In this document: in pieces, positions 40,643 through 51,496 of the stretch
Numbering within the stretch: position 1 is the first letter of the stretch
Layout of the letters: each line of letters opens with the position of its first letter
Source of the DNA: Lamellibrachia satsuma
Taxonomy: Eukaryota > Annelida > Polychaeta > Sabellida > Siboglinidae
Reading direction: 5' to 3'
NCBI GenBank assembly: GCA_033239005.1
Contig: BSQZ01000013.1
Location: 13,035,178-13,099,177, forward strand
Length of the DNA: 64,000 nucleotides
Position numbers and translations under genes: made by a program
The notes under the pieces: model-generated
Told to the model about the DNA's origin: nothing
Database searches by the model: none
The model's input: the letters and a program-made list of their open reading frames with translations, nothing else

Positions 40643-41998
40643 TCAAAGTCCATGAACACTTATGGTCCTCCTCATTTACCATTGCTACTTCTGCCATTGA
40701 TGTGTCATCTACATTACAACAAATTTCTACTTTATGTATCTAAATAAGTTTTTGCTTTAAAAGGTTTTTTGAAGACTATTTCATTTTGGTGGCCTTATGC
40801 ACCAACTAGGGTTATATGAAAAGGATAAGTATTTAATTTATGGAAACAATAAAAGACATAATAACATTATATTGTCTGTCCAACCAAATACAACAGGAGC
40901 TGATGTATATAAGCTTAGCAGACACCAGACACGGGGGTAAATGTGTTTGAATTTAAATATTATGTTTAATGTTAGCATTTAAGTTGAGGATTGTGAGTAC
41001 GATATATTTGCATAATTTTATAATAACATATTTGAATTATTATTGATAAGACAACTGTATTAGGAACTTCGCACTCCAACACATTATATGCATAGTAGCA
41101 GTAAAATGAGTAAACAATACTCTTTTAGTTGTTTACATTGAACTTTGACTTTGTGTTTTTTATTACCAATGGCAATGTTCACATGTATCACATTCCACAT
41201 TATAACGCAATGCACTACCTTTTTACTTCAATATTCACTATTCAAGAAAGACAGTTTACTGTGTTTGCTTTGTGTAGTGACCACCAAGTATTACAAGGCT
41301 TCTTGTAGTTCTCCCCTTGACCATAACACCCTTCAATCCTGACCTAATCTACCAGAGATTTTCCTCGACATCATCTCTGCTCCACATCCCGCCACCTTTC
41401 TCATAGCCTTCCCACTTTCTGCTGCTTCAGGATGATATTCACTGGAAAATCACCAAATTCCACCAGCAGGGAAAAGCCAGCAATATTTTGCAGTAGGCTC
41501 CCCCTTCATGATGACCACCTGTTGTTTTGAAAATTGTGACTTCGCACAACGAGAAATAAGCATGACAATTGAATGTTTTTTATTAAAAAGCAATATCAAG
41601 CAAATCATAATAATAATTGTTCTACAAGTGAGACAACATTGGCAGTAGCAGAACAGTTACACTGTTAGCATATTACACATGTTCTACAACTGAGACAACA
41701 ATGGAAGCATGGTAACAGACTATCTCTATGAACTGGCCTACCGTGCAGATGTCTAGAACCATTATTATTTATTATGATTATCATGAGTAATTACAAGTAT
41801 TGTTATTACACACTTCCGTCTGACAAACCCTACATAATTTGTGATTATTCATCAAACAGATATATTGTATCCACTGACAAGCTGAATAGGATCTACCAAG
41901 TGTATTCTGCAGTATTTAAACATCATGAGTGGGCTACCTCCAAAACATTCATGTTGACAATGTGTGCTTGTACGACACCAACACACTTGGTGCATTAA

Positions 41999-42361
41999 CT
42001 TAGGGGCCGTTCACAACTGTCGATATTTACCTATTCTACATACATACATAATAACAATCAGAATAATATGTTTACAAGCATTTATATCTGATAAGCTTTG
42101 TGTTTTTTTCTAACTATTCCATGGTGTCATATTGATAATTGTTTTCCACGAAATTGTGAATTTCCAAAGATGTCGGACTATTGCAACACCACGTTGTGAA
42201 CGGTTGCACAACAGCAGACCATAACAGTTCACTGTGTGGCACTGCATAATGCAACAGTGGTCATATTTTGTATGCGATCAACATTTTAAAACTTACTTTG
42301 CAACCATTGACCCCCCTCAGCACGCTTTGTAAATTTTTACACCTGTGAATGCCCCCCTAAG
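41999..42361. mobile_element. Candidate MITE, 363 bp
   Basis: Left end CTTAGGGGCCGTTCACA and the reverse complement of the right end, CTTAGGGGGGCATTCACA, form terminal inverted repeats. Target duplication cannot be told apart from the TIR. Confidence 0.5.
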
Positions 42362-43221
42362 TCCAAATAAGAGAATACTTGTCCAAGGAACTAGATAAAG
42401 TAACACTGAGATCTACACCATTAATGCTGCAAATCTTCCCATCATGATCAGAGTTACATTACATTATGACTGCAATTACAATTAATTACAATACCCGCTG
42501 ATTACTTGGTACTGTAACTATAATCATGATGTAATACAATCACTGTAATCGGCCTATATAAACAACTATGATTAACATAACATTTTACATACTTGCAAAT
42601 TATTTTATATAATTACTTTATTAAAACGGTCAGCACACATTACTAGCATCAACTCAATTTAACAGACTAGATGTTACTATTTTACTGGCTTTACCAGAAA
42701 CAGAAGATATCAAACATTTTCTGTAATAAAACTGTTCTAGGGTACGCTGTATAGTAATCTGTAATCAGAACGTGGTCAGTATAACACTGCATGTTAAAGT
42801 ACTTCACTCCTACTGGCAGCATTCTTTACTAAGAGGAAAGTGTCACTTGTTGAAGTCTTGCAGTGGTGCACATTTGCGTGAATGTAGGACAAAACACCCC
42901 CTGGACACAAGCCACCCTGGACAAATGTACAAATCTTTGTAGTTTTGTGCTACGTTGGATACATTAAAACCCCAAAAAGCTCAGAAATAGAACCGTATTT
43001 GGTGGGAGTGTGATGACACTGCCACACATCCATAAAGATATGTAACCAACTATTAGGCAACTGCAAATAAAGGTTATTACTTATACTGGATGTTTTAGTT
43101 TTTAGTTATGTAAGGAGGGGGGATTTTGTCCTAGTTGCCACTGGGGCGGGGATTATGTATGTACACCCATTTGTGCGATGTCATGGCAATATGGAGTGTG
43201 AGCATCATTGCCATGCAGTGC

Positions 43222-43268
43222 GTGCCACACGGTCTGTGCCACGTGGTCCGTGCCACGTGGTCTGTGCC
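43222..43268. repeat. 14-bp tandem repeat, three units
   Basis: GTGCCACGTGGTCT-type units repeated just 3' of the VHL stop codon, in its 3' flank. Contains CACGTG E-boxes. Confidence 0.75.
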
Positions 43269-43341
43269 AAACAGCACATCATGTAAAATTGTCTCTGAAC
43301 ATAACACCAATGTTACAGTCTAACCAGAGCTTTGACCATGG

Positions 43342-43505
43342 TCAGCTTGCACCAGACTGACCAGTTCCATGTCTACTGTCATCTTTACTAGGATGTGAAC
43401 TCTTTAACTCTTCCTTTAAGACAGGCGGAACATCAAGAAGATCAATGCACTCAGGCGGAACAAGTTTCTTCACTATTTGTAGACACCTCTCCCTCAGAGA
43501 ATACA
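43342..43505 (-). CDS. VHL: VHL terminal coding exon (alpha domain)
   Basis: Acceptor GGTGTTTCAG before 43505; the split codon G/TG gives Val121. Encodes the BC box, the CUL2-box-like helix and a Ser/Gly tail, stop at 43344-43342. Confidence 0.95.
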
Positions 43506-45194
43506 CTGAAACACCATATATCACTACTCAATAATGACAAGGGTCCAAATATAAAAACAAATTACACAGTGAATGTCTCTAACTCCTTAACCATCCAAAT
43601 GTGTTTGAATGAACTAACATTTTTTTTAATGTAATCAAATCTGACTGTTATAGATACTAGCAAGATATCCATCCTCCAGATGAAATAATAAATTGGTAGT
43701 TCATAAGTGACTCTCACAATATAATTTTTTTTTACAGACATCCATGTATGCCTTGGTACTTGGTGCTGCCAGTCAATATCTTGATGGCTTCTTGGAACCC
43801 AACTTGAAATCCAACTTTCAAAATTGTGACGTAATACTGATAGTTATAGTAATGTCTAGAGATGCTTTGCCCCTGTATTACATAACTTGGGACACTTGAA
43901 GAAAAGACGCATGACGTTGTGAACAATTGTACGTTATTGTGTACAACTGGGGACAATTGTACACAATAACTACAAACATGGTTATTCAGTTGTTCACAAA
44001 AAAAGTAATAGTGGGGTAAATTTCGAAAAAAGGCTTCCCAGAGATGGGACTTAAACGTAATCTAATATGATTACTGTTAAAGAGGAACAACAGTCATGGT
44101 TTTCAGCCTATGCACCTACAAGAGCTACTAAAACATAACCATTTTCAACTACAATTAAGAATATCACGCCAGTGGTTTACTAGGAAAATCTTGCTGAATA
44201 CACATCATCTTAATTTCATGGGCCATGCCATACTGTTAGATAACCATATGCCATGAATGTCAAAATCTAGCAAAATTTGCTTGCCAAATTAAAGTATATC
44301 TGTATACACCTATTCCTATATTTGCCAATGCGACATGGCCATCCCGTGTGCATCAAAACTCAACTTGCATAACACATTTGGCCTTTATTTCCTAAACTAG
44401 TTCTCTTTCTGAGAAAATAGCACGACTGATTGAGACTGCGTTGGTTCTGTGTATACCGGCCTCCCTTAATATACCACAATAGTCTAGGCTAGCTGATTTT
44501 CATAGAACTATGCATGTGCTTATCAAACTATGCAAGAGCTTATGATTACTTAGAAAATGAGTGTAATCGACTACGATTATTTTGCATGATTACAATCTTG
44601 ATTACTGATTACATTTAAGAATCTACTTGACATAATTAAATAAATAAAACCCCTCATGTCATTATTGTCATCAATGTTATTCTAGACAAAATCAAACATG
44701 ATATTAAAGTACAATTGATTGTAATCATGATTACGATTACTTTATAATGTAATTGAATACAAGAACAATACCTCACCAATTTTTGACGATTACACACAAG
44801 TACAATTACTCAATCTCTGCTGATTCGCCTCACCTGGTATAGAAATGAAGACAAGCTTCCTCCTGGGTGGCCACCCGTCCTTCTCCCTGTCCCAGGCTTC
44901 AGGCTGATACACTGCCTGGCACTGGACAACCAACATGTCCCCACTGTCCCTGTCCTGGAAGGTCCATGGGTGTCCCACAAATGTGTTCACATCAACATAA
45001 CACCCGGGACTAAGAGTCTTGTAGTGCATACTCTGTCCTTCGTAGTCAATCCATGTCACATTTACTGTGCGTGTAGTCCGGTTAACAAACCGCAGGAATG
45101 ACGGTACTCGTGACTGTCCCGAACGCTGTCCACGGGCGGGATTGCGCAGTTTCCACAGCGGCTGGTTACTTGCACTCTCATTCGCTCCCGTCAT
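43342..45194 (-). CDS. VHL: von Hippel-Lindau tumour suppressor, substrate receptor of the CUL2 ubiquitin ligase
   Basis: Two coding exons (45194-44834 and 43505-43342) join in phase 1 to give 174 aa. The beta domain (about residues 10-120) keeps the hydroxyproline pocket: Trp48, Tyr58, Thr71, His75 and Trp77 align with human Trp88, Tyr98, Ser111, His115 and Trp117. The alpha domain starts at VYSLRERCLQIVKKLV (residues 121-136), the elongin C-binding BC box (TLKERCLQVV in human), followed by a CUL2-box-like LLDVPPVLKEEL. Known role: binds prolyl-hydroxylated HIF-alpha and directs its ubiquitination under normoxia. The C-terminus is shorter and more polar than in human. The acidic N-terminal repeats of long human VHL are absent. 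Confidence 0.96.
43933..43970. repeat. Perfect 14-bp hairpin in the VHL intron
   Basis: GTTATTGTGTACAA and TTGTACACAATAAC are exact reverse complements separated by 10 nt. Confidence 0.8.
44075..44475. repeat. Dispersed ~400-bp repeat, copy 1 (VHL intron)
   Basis: Shares GTCATGGTTTT, GCCTATGCAC, AATATCACGCCAGTGG, TTTACTAGGAAAA and later GATTGAGACTGCGTTG with 50.32-50.61 kb in the same order. Confidence 0.6.
44558..44763. repeat. GATTAC-rich repeat unit
   Basis: Dense variants of TGTAATCATGATTACA at both ends of a ~200-bp block. A similar cluster is at 42466-42555. Confidence 0.4.
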
Positions 45195-45217
45195 TCTGCA
45201 TAGGTTGGCTACTGCTG
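44834..45217 (-). CDS. VHL: VHL exon with start codon and beta domain
   Basis: Acceptor AACATTTCAG before 45217, 23 nt of leader, ATG at 45194-45192, and donor GTGAGG after 44834. 361 coding nt, ending in phase 1 after ISIP. The ATG is the first in frame and follows a real acceptor, so the gene has an upstream non-coding exon. Confidence 0.93.
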
Positions 45218-45804
45218 CTGAAATGTTAAGTAAGTTTATAGTAATTCCATATGTAGTAACCTAACTACTAACTTTTCAGTGTGGATGGACAGGCAGTAAG
45301 ATATTGTCATTTTAAATAAAATCAAAACAGTTTATTTTTAGTACTTGCCTAACTAAACATAATATGTTCAGACACTTTCTGGAGACCACAAGTGGCACAA
45401 CCCACATCTGTCACTAAATTGATAAGCCTCAGACTAAGCCTAAGGCAAGAGTTAAACCAATAAATACCAGTGGCAGTGTTACATGATAATGTATTTAATG
45501 TTAACGAGTTAATAGGCTAAATGGCAAACCGGCTAAACGCCTACCGTCTCGCTTGTCTACACACGGCAACCCCCAACTTTACTTAAGTTTCACGTAACTC
45601 ATTTAGGATAATTATTTAAATTTAAGAAATGCCTAGCTATGTATATAGACACAAGTCAGAAGTGACAAGAGTCCCTAAACTAAAGTTTAAACTAAAGTCT
45701 AAACTAGATTCTAGAGCAAATTATCTACTAAGTATGTGTATGACAGTGACTAAACCTGTGGCTGTGTTGTGACACCGTCGCATCAAAGCTCGCGGTGAAC
45801 ATAC

Positions 45805-45900
45805 CTCAGTCAACAACGAGCAGTCGTACAGATCGATGCCGACGTCACCAGGCGAAATCTTGGGTTTATGTAAGTTCCATTCTTATCATAGTCATAGACA
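45805..45900 (-). other. Possible VHL 5' untranslated exon
   Basis: Minus strand GTTGACTGAG followed by GTATGTTC is a good donor after 45805, about 590 bp upstream of the coding exon's acceptor. A CCAAT-type box (GTCCAATCAC, 46202-46211) lies further upstream. The start site is not determined. Confidence 0.35.
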
Positions 45901-46527
45901 TCGTGACACGGGCTGAACCTGAGGCTGCGGTGAAGTCTGACGGTTGTGTTAGATCAATAGTTGTGCAACGTCGAAGCCAGCGACGAGTTCGGCGCTTTCC
46001 TCAAATATTTACAAATAAATATAGTCGCAAGGCATTCCAAATAATGCACATTATAACTACAAATGCAAGTATTTCATTTCCACGTCAACTGACAATATAT
46101 GTACTGCCGTTAGCTACTAATTTGCCAAGTAATTTGCATAATACGTCGCACGCACCAAACTTCGACATTCTTTGATTCGACGCCACAGTGAAGCAGATTA
46201 TTGTCCAATCACAAAATAGATATTCCGTGTACCCCGAAATAGGACTCGTCGTAAACATCCGGTATCAACGTTGGGAAGCTGACGGTTTATTTTTTGACTT
46301 TCTAGCTGTTTTGCATCAGCTCAGACTTATATTAGACTGCGCTGTACATAAGGACGCAAACTATTACGTGACTTCTCCTTAACCGCATATCATATAATTA
46401 TATGGTGGCAGTCCACATCTACGGCATACAAAGCATAGAATTGTCTGTGTGCGATCTAGACACGTGGTCCGTTCAAGGGGCCACCTAGTATAATAATAAT
46501 AATAAATGTTTTATTTTAGACAAGAGC

Positions 46528-46660
<133 letters not shown>

Positions 46661-46681
46661 TATCATGTGTGTGTTATATCA

Positions 46682-48010
46682 AGTGTAAAAATAATTATCA
46701 AGAAGTGGATTATCAGACTTCTGTAACCGGCATAAAAGGCTAAATATTGACGAGCGAATGCGTTCGTTAAAGGATTTTACATAATTAGTAGCAAACATAT
46801 GACTTGAGGTATACATTGAACCACAGTATGAATTAAATAAAGTTGTTTTAATGGTACCGTTGCATAAGTAAAATTTTCTGGCTAAAACATTTGCCTGCGC
46901 ATAATACATCTGTTCTGCCTGGCAATATCATCATCACCAGTAAGGTTATTGTTTATAATATGGCCAAAGTATTTACATTTCTCAGGGTAAGGTAGTGTTT
47001 GGTTATTGATAACAACAAGGTGAATATTTTTCTTGTCCTCAGGTTTGTTATCAATAACCATGCAGAAAGAGTTGTTGGTATTGTATATGTTATATCAAAC
47101 ATATTGCCGTACTCGGCCTTAGAGGCATCCAACATAGTGACATACATAATATATGAGCCATTCGCTATGTAGTGTAGAAAGAGTTCTTTTTATAAAATAT
47201 GAAATTTCAGTTGAGTGGTACTTTTTAAATCCAAATTGGTTTACACGTGTAGTTAAACAAGTAGAAACCCTGGATAATATCGAAGATTCAAATAATTTAC
47301 CAGCAATTGTGGCTAGAGCAATGGGTCGGTAGTTGTTGTTATCAGACAGGTCACCAGCCTTATTTTTAATTATGGGAGCTATGATTACAATCATAGCCCC
47401 CACAATTAAAAATAAGGCATCCGGTAAGAAAACCATGAGTTAACATACTGCTACATAACAGTGACATGAGAACATGAAGTTTTTTATTAGCATATTTAAA
47501 ATATTCGTTACTTACATTATCATAACCCGGGACTTTGCCTATAGGCATTGCATGTATTATATCTTGAATTTCCTCAGCATTTACAATCATTTGATCATTA
47601 AACTGTACATTGCAACAGTACTCATTGATCTTCTTGATATTAGCTGGAGAACTAGATATAGAGTGAAGTAGGGATTGGTAATGATGAAGCCACATATTCT
47701 TTACATTTTCCACACCAGAAGCACCACCAACACTGCTAGGACTTGGCAACCTAGCATTATTCATATGTTTTATGTCCTTCCAGAAGTTTTTGAAGTCATA
47801 ATTGTATTATTGCGTAGTTTAGAAGCAAGTCGTTCAGCTTTAAGAATTTCAGCATTTTTTTCACAAAGTATTATGTTGCGTTTACAATGAGCACGTCTAA
47901 TTTTCATCATATTGTACAAGGGACCGTGACGAGGACCCGCAGCAGACCGCCAGATGAGAAAATAATCTCTAGCAGCTTGATGGGAGTCTCTGACCAGGTC
48001 GTTCCTGGAT
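46682..48010 (-). mobile_element. Decayed LINE with internal deletion of the RT core
   Basis: Minus strand from 48000: RDSHQAARDYFLIWRSAAGP-type linker, a one-base frame shift near 47805, FWKDIKHMNNARLPSPSS, HAMPIGKVPGYDNVSNE, a shift near 47400, KAGDLSDNNNYRPIALATI (RT motif 1), NQFGFKKYHSTE (motif 2), then TMLDASKA. After DASKA the sequence jumps to EYGNMF and a C-terminal YCGSMY segment, so the block that should hold the YADD catalytic motif is missing. Clearly dead. Resembles the CR1/Jockey-like RTs common in invertebrates. Confidence 0.75.
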
Positions 48011-48099
48011 TGCCTCGGCAGCGACTAGTAAAAGGCGGTCAAGTAAATAGCTGAAAAGGGTGGGCAAGAATTACAGGGATGCATAGTATCTACCCCCTC

Positions 48100-48137
48100 T
48101 GCACGTGCGTTGTTGCTATTGCTGTTGTTGTTTTTTG

Positions 48138-48185
<48 letters not shown>

Positions 48186-48300
48186 TGTGTACATTGTGAT
48201 TTCTTTTATAAATATTTTTAGCAAATATACAATAAAGGCTAAATGACAACATCACATTTGTGGAATGTTACTGATCTTTCAATTGTACATGCGTGCGTAT
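48100..48300 (+). repeat. Dispersed repeat with (GTGC)n core, copy 1
   Basis: (GTGC)n at 48137-48187, followed by ATTGTGATTTCTTTTATAAA, AATAAAGGCTAAATGACAAC and CACATTTGTGGAATGTTAC. The flanks match the inverted copy at 49.55-49.76 kb. Confidence 0.65.
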
Positions 48301-48770
48301 CCTTACATTTGAATTGTACTGTATTTCCGCATCTTAGTGCGTAATTGGCAGATAAACAATGTACGTTATATTAATTTCTGCTTTACTCGTTGAAATTTAA
48401 TAATTCATGTTTTCTGTAATCTTAATTACAAGTGGCAATAGCTTAAACACTTAATTTGACTTTTTAATATGTTACGATCGGGGAACTACGCAAAGTCAGG
48501 AGGGTCCCCCCTCAATGAAGATGGAATCTCAAGTAGACATAATATGCGTTTGTTTTCAGACAAAGTGAAGACCCTGTCCACAGTTAGTCCAAGCCGGAAA
48601 GATGTGCACAGGTCACACTGGATGTCACTTGTTCACCATTTAAGAAGTCATGTAAGTCTTATTGAAAACCACGGCACTCTTGTAATTTGTAAAGAAATCT
48701 TTCTTGTTCGCTCAAATCAGGCCTACTGCCCCTAGGAATTCCCGCCCCGAGCTACTCTGGCTATTGTACC

Positions 48771-48828
48771 ATACCGCCGTGCACATACCGCCGTGCACTT
48801 ACCGCCGTGCACATACTGCCGTGCACAT
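48771..48828. repeat. 14-bp tandem repeat, four units
   Basis: ATACCGCCGTGCAC repeated four times with one or two changes. Confidence 0.8.
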
Positions 48829-49114
48829 ACAATATATCGGCTGTAATAACCATTCATTTGACCTTTACAATAAGAACAGATTAAGAAAAGTAACACCTCT
48901 ACAAGGATAGCATAGCATATATATGTACATGTAATAAATAGTTTGAAATATTACAGTAACCATATTAGGACTACTTTGTGCCATTGGCGTCCAAAACAAT
49001 GGAAATGCAGTCACGGCTACTGCTAGTTGGTCGCTAGGGAGAGTGCCGGTGAATAACAACATTTGTTTTACAAAACCCACATTCAGTAATACCCGGGGGG
49101 CTGTCCCAGACAAT

Positions 49115-49267
<153 letters not shown>

Positions 49268-49544
49268 ATGTAAGTAGAACGACACATGTGCCCCCCCCCC
49301 CCCCGGTTCGTAAGTAGAAAGACATATGACTACAACTGACTGAGACCGCCCCCTCGCCAACAAGCCTAGATCCGCCCCTGTCACACACATTATAATTATG
49401 TATGATTTAAATAATTCAACTCTAGGTCTGCTCTGCTCTCAATTTACGATTGATTGTGCCTCTTAAAATTGTTGGTTAATCAATATTTTGTGATTTTCAA
49501 ATGACGACAATTAATAACGAGTCGATGAAAAATAGCACCGCTAC

Positions 49545-49670
49545 CCTTGTGAAGATGTGCAATTGAGATATCGGTAACATATTCTACAAATGTAAAGTTG
49601 TTATTAACCTTTATTTTATTCGTTAAAATAAAATTTTAGAATTAGGAGTAAAGAAATCACAACATGCACA

Positions 49671-49742
<72 letters not shown>

Positions 49743-49760
49743 CGAAAAGCAACATCAAAC
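49545..49760 (-). repeat. Dispersed repeat with (GTGC)n core, copy 2 (inverted)
   Basis: (ACGC)n at 49670-49744 on the plus strand. Read on the minus strand it is followed by TTGTGATTTCTTTACTCC, AATAAAGGTTAATAACAAC and ACATTTGTAGAATATG, parallel to copy 1. Confidence 0.65.
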
Positions 49761-50039
49761 ATTAAAAACAACCCATGTGAAGTGGGAGTGTAGATATTAC
49801 GCATCTTTCTAATTTTGGCCCGTCCCGTCCGTCCTTTACTTGCCCGCCTTTTAGGTGGCCCATCGGGATCGGCGGATATCTGCGAGAACAGACGCGAACC
49901 GAGGCAGCACTTGCCAGCTGATTGCTGCTGCGTGGTCGTCAGGTTTCGAACAAACCCCTGTGTGTGTACGCTCGATCCCCCCACCCTCCCGAAGACGTGC
50001 CTGTAGGTGTATATTACATAGGATCTACGGCGTTTGAAA

Positions 50040-51360
50040 CTCGATTCAATCATACAATTATGGTAACGTCATGATCTCGTTTTATGCGTTGCGTATTAAC
50101 GAATACATAATTGGTATAAATTAGCTATTTTTCGTTCCAGACCCTCCAAGAGTTTCACTTTCGTTAAAAACACACTATCTCCACCAAACCCCCCAAAAAA
50201 AATCGCCCATGCTACCCACTGCTCAACACGTCACAATTGACATCGTCGCTTCCGCTCATTTCGCCATTTTCCCGCCAGTCGATACCAAACGAACAGCCTC
50301 GACAATTCGTCAACGTTTAAAGAGAAAGTCATGGTTTTGGGCCTATGCACATATAACAGTAACTACAATTAAGTATATCACGCCAGTGGTTTACTAGGAA
50401 AACCTTGAACACACAGCATCTTTATTTCATGGGACGCGCTATACTATACACCTAGTCACATACTTGACAATATGATATGGGCATACTGTTTTCGTCTTAA
50501 TTCAACCTATGCGACATAATTCGGTCTTTGTTTACTAAACTTCTCACGTTCTGACGTAGCAGCTCGTTTGATTGAGATTTTGCGTTGCTTCGGTGTGCCC
50601 GTCGTCCCTGCGAGCTCTGTCCATATCGATAAACGTTCTTGATATTTTCTGAGCTATTTATACCAGTTTCGGTGATTTAAGGTGTTTCGATGTAAATTCT
50701 AATAAGTTTAGTGATGTATTAAAAAAGAAATATATGGTTTAACCACACGTTAGCTAAGCTTAAGAATTGTTAATATCATTAATATTATATTAATAATCCT
50801 AAGCCTAGCTATGGTCAGACCGACGATAATCCGTACCCTGATTCAGTTGCCGTAATCCGTATTTCGTTTCAGGACAGTACAGCAATGCTATAAGCATAGG
50901 CGTGTATGTATGTAGTATTCAGTTAGTTAATACATTAATACAGGCAGACGGTTAGTCAACAGCTGCTGTGGAAGGGGCTGTATAGAAAAACACCCATTAT
51001 TCTCCAAAGAGGTCCTTAGCCGGGGTTCCAGGGTGAACAAACGTCTAACAAAACTGGAACATAACAACCGGAACCTGGTCAACGCGCGGGGTATTTTGAG
51101 AAACATCAGTAAGAATAATGTAATGTATCGTATTAATCAACCGCGTTATTCGGAAATGTATTGATTTGTGATTCCATGTATTATTGTTTCTGAGTTTATA
51201 ATTGGATCACATTATTTGCTTGTTGAAATACGATGGCCGCTGAAAATATAATTCAGACTGTCTATTGTTTATTTATTTTATATGTTTATGCTTTACGTGT
51301 TGTCTTTTTTAATATGCTTAATGACACGTGTAGGCCTACTGTTGTTTGTTGGAAATACAT
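50040..51360. other. Intergenic, apart from the 50.3-kb repeat nothing recognised
   Basis: AT-rich; no frame with family features. It lies downstream of the orphan gene's poly(A) signal. Confidence 0.4.
50318..50612. repeat. Dispersed repeat, copy 2
   Basis: Second copy of the 44.1-kb repeat, including GTCATGGTTTT, ATATCACGCCAGTGGTTTAC and GATTGAGATTTTGCGTTG. Confidence 0.6.
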
Positions 51361-51364
51361 TACC

Positions 51365-51450
51365 GGTTGATTGATTGGTTGGCTGATTGATTGCTTGGTC
51401 GATCGATTAACTGATTGTTTGATTGATTGATTGATTGATTGACTGATTGA
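51365..51450. repeat. (GATT)n-like imperfect microsatellite
   Basis: Runs of GATTGATTGATTGATTGACT with scattered substitutions. Confidence 0.8.
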
Positions 51451-51496
51451 GTGAATGTGCCACTTTTGGTAGGAAACACAAAAATCAAGCGGAAAC

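Noticed and set aside
48469..48735. 88-aa plus-strand frame
   Set aside because: No recognisable domain, no conserved motif, no splice or poly(A) context.
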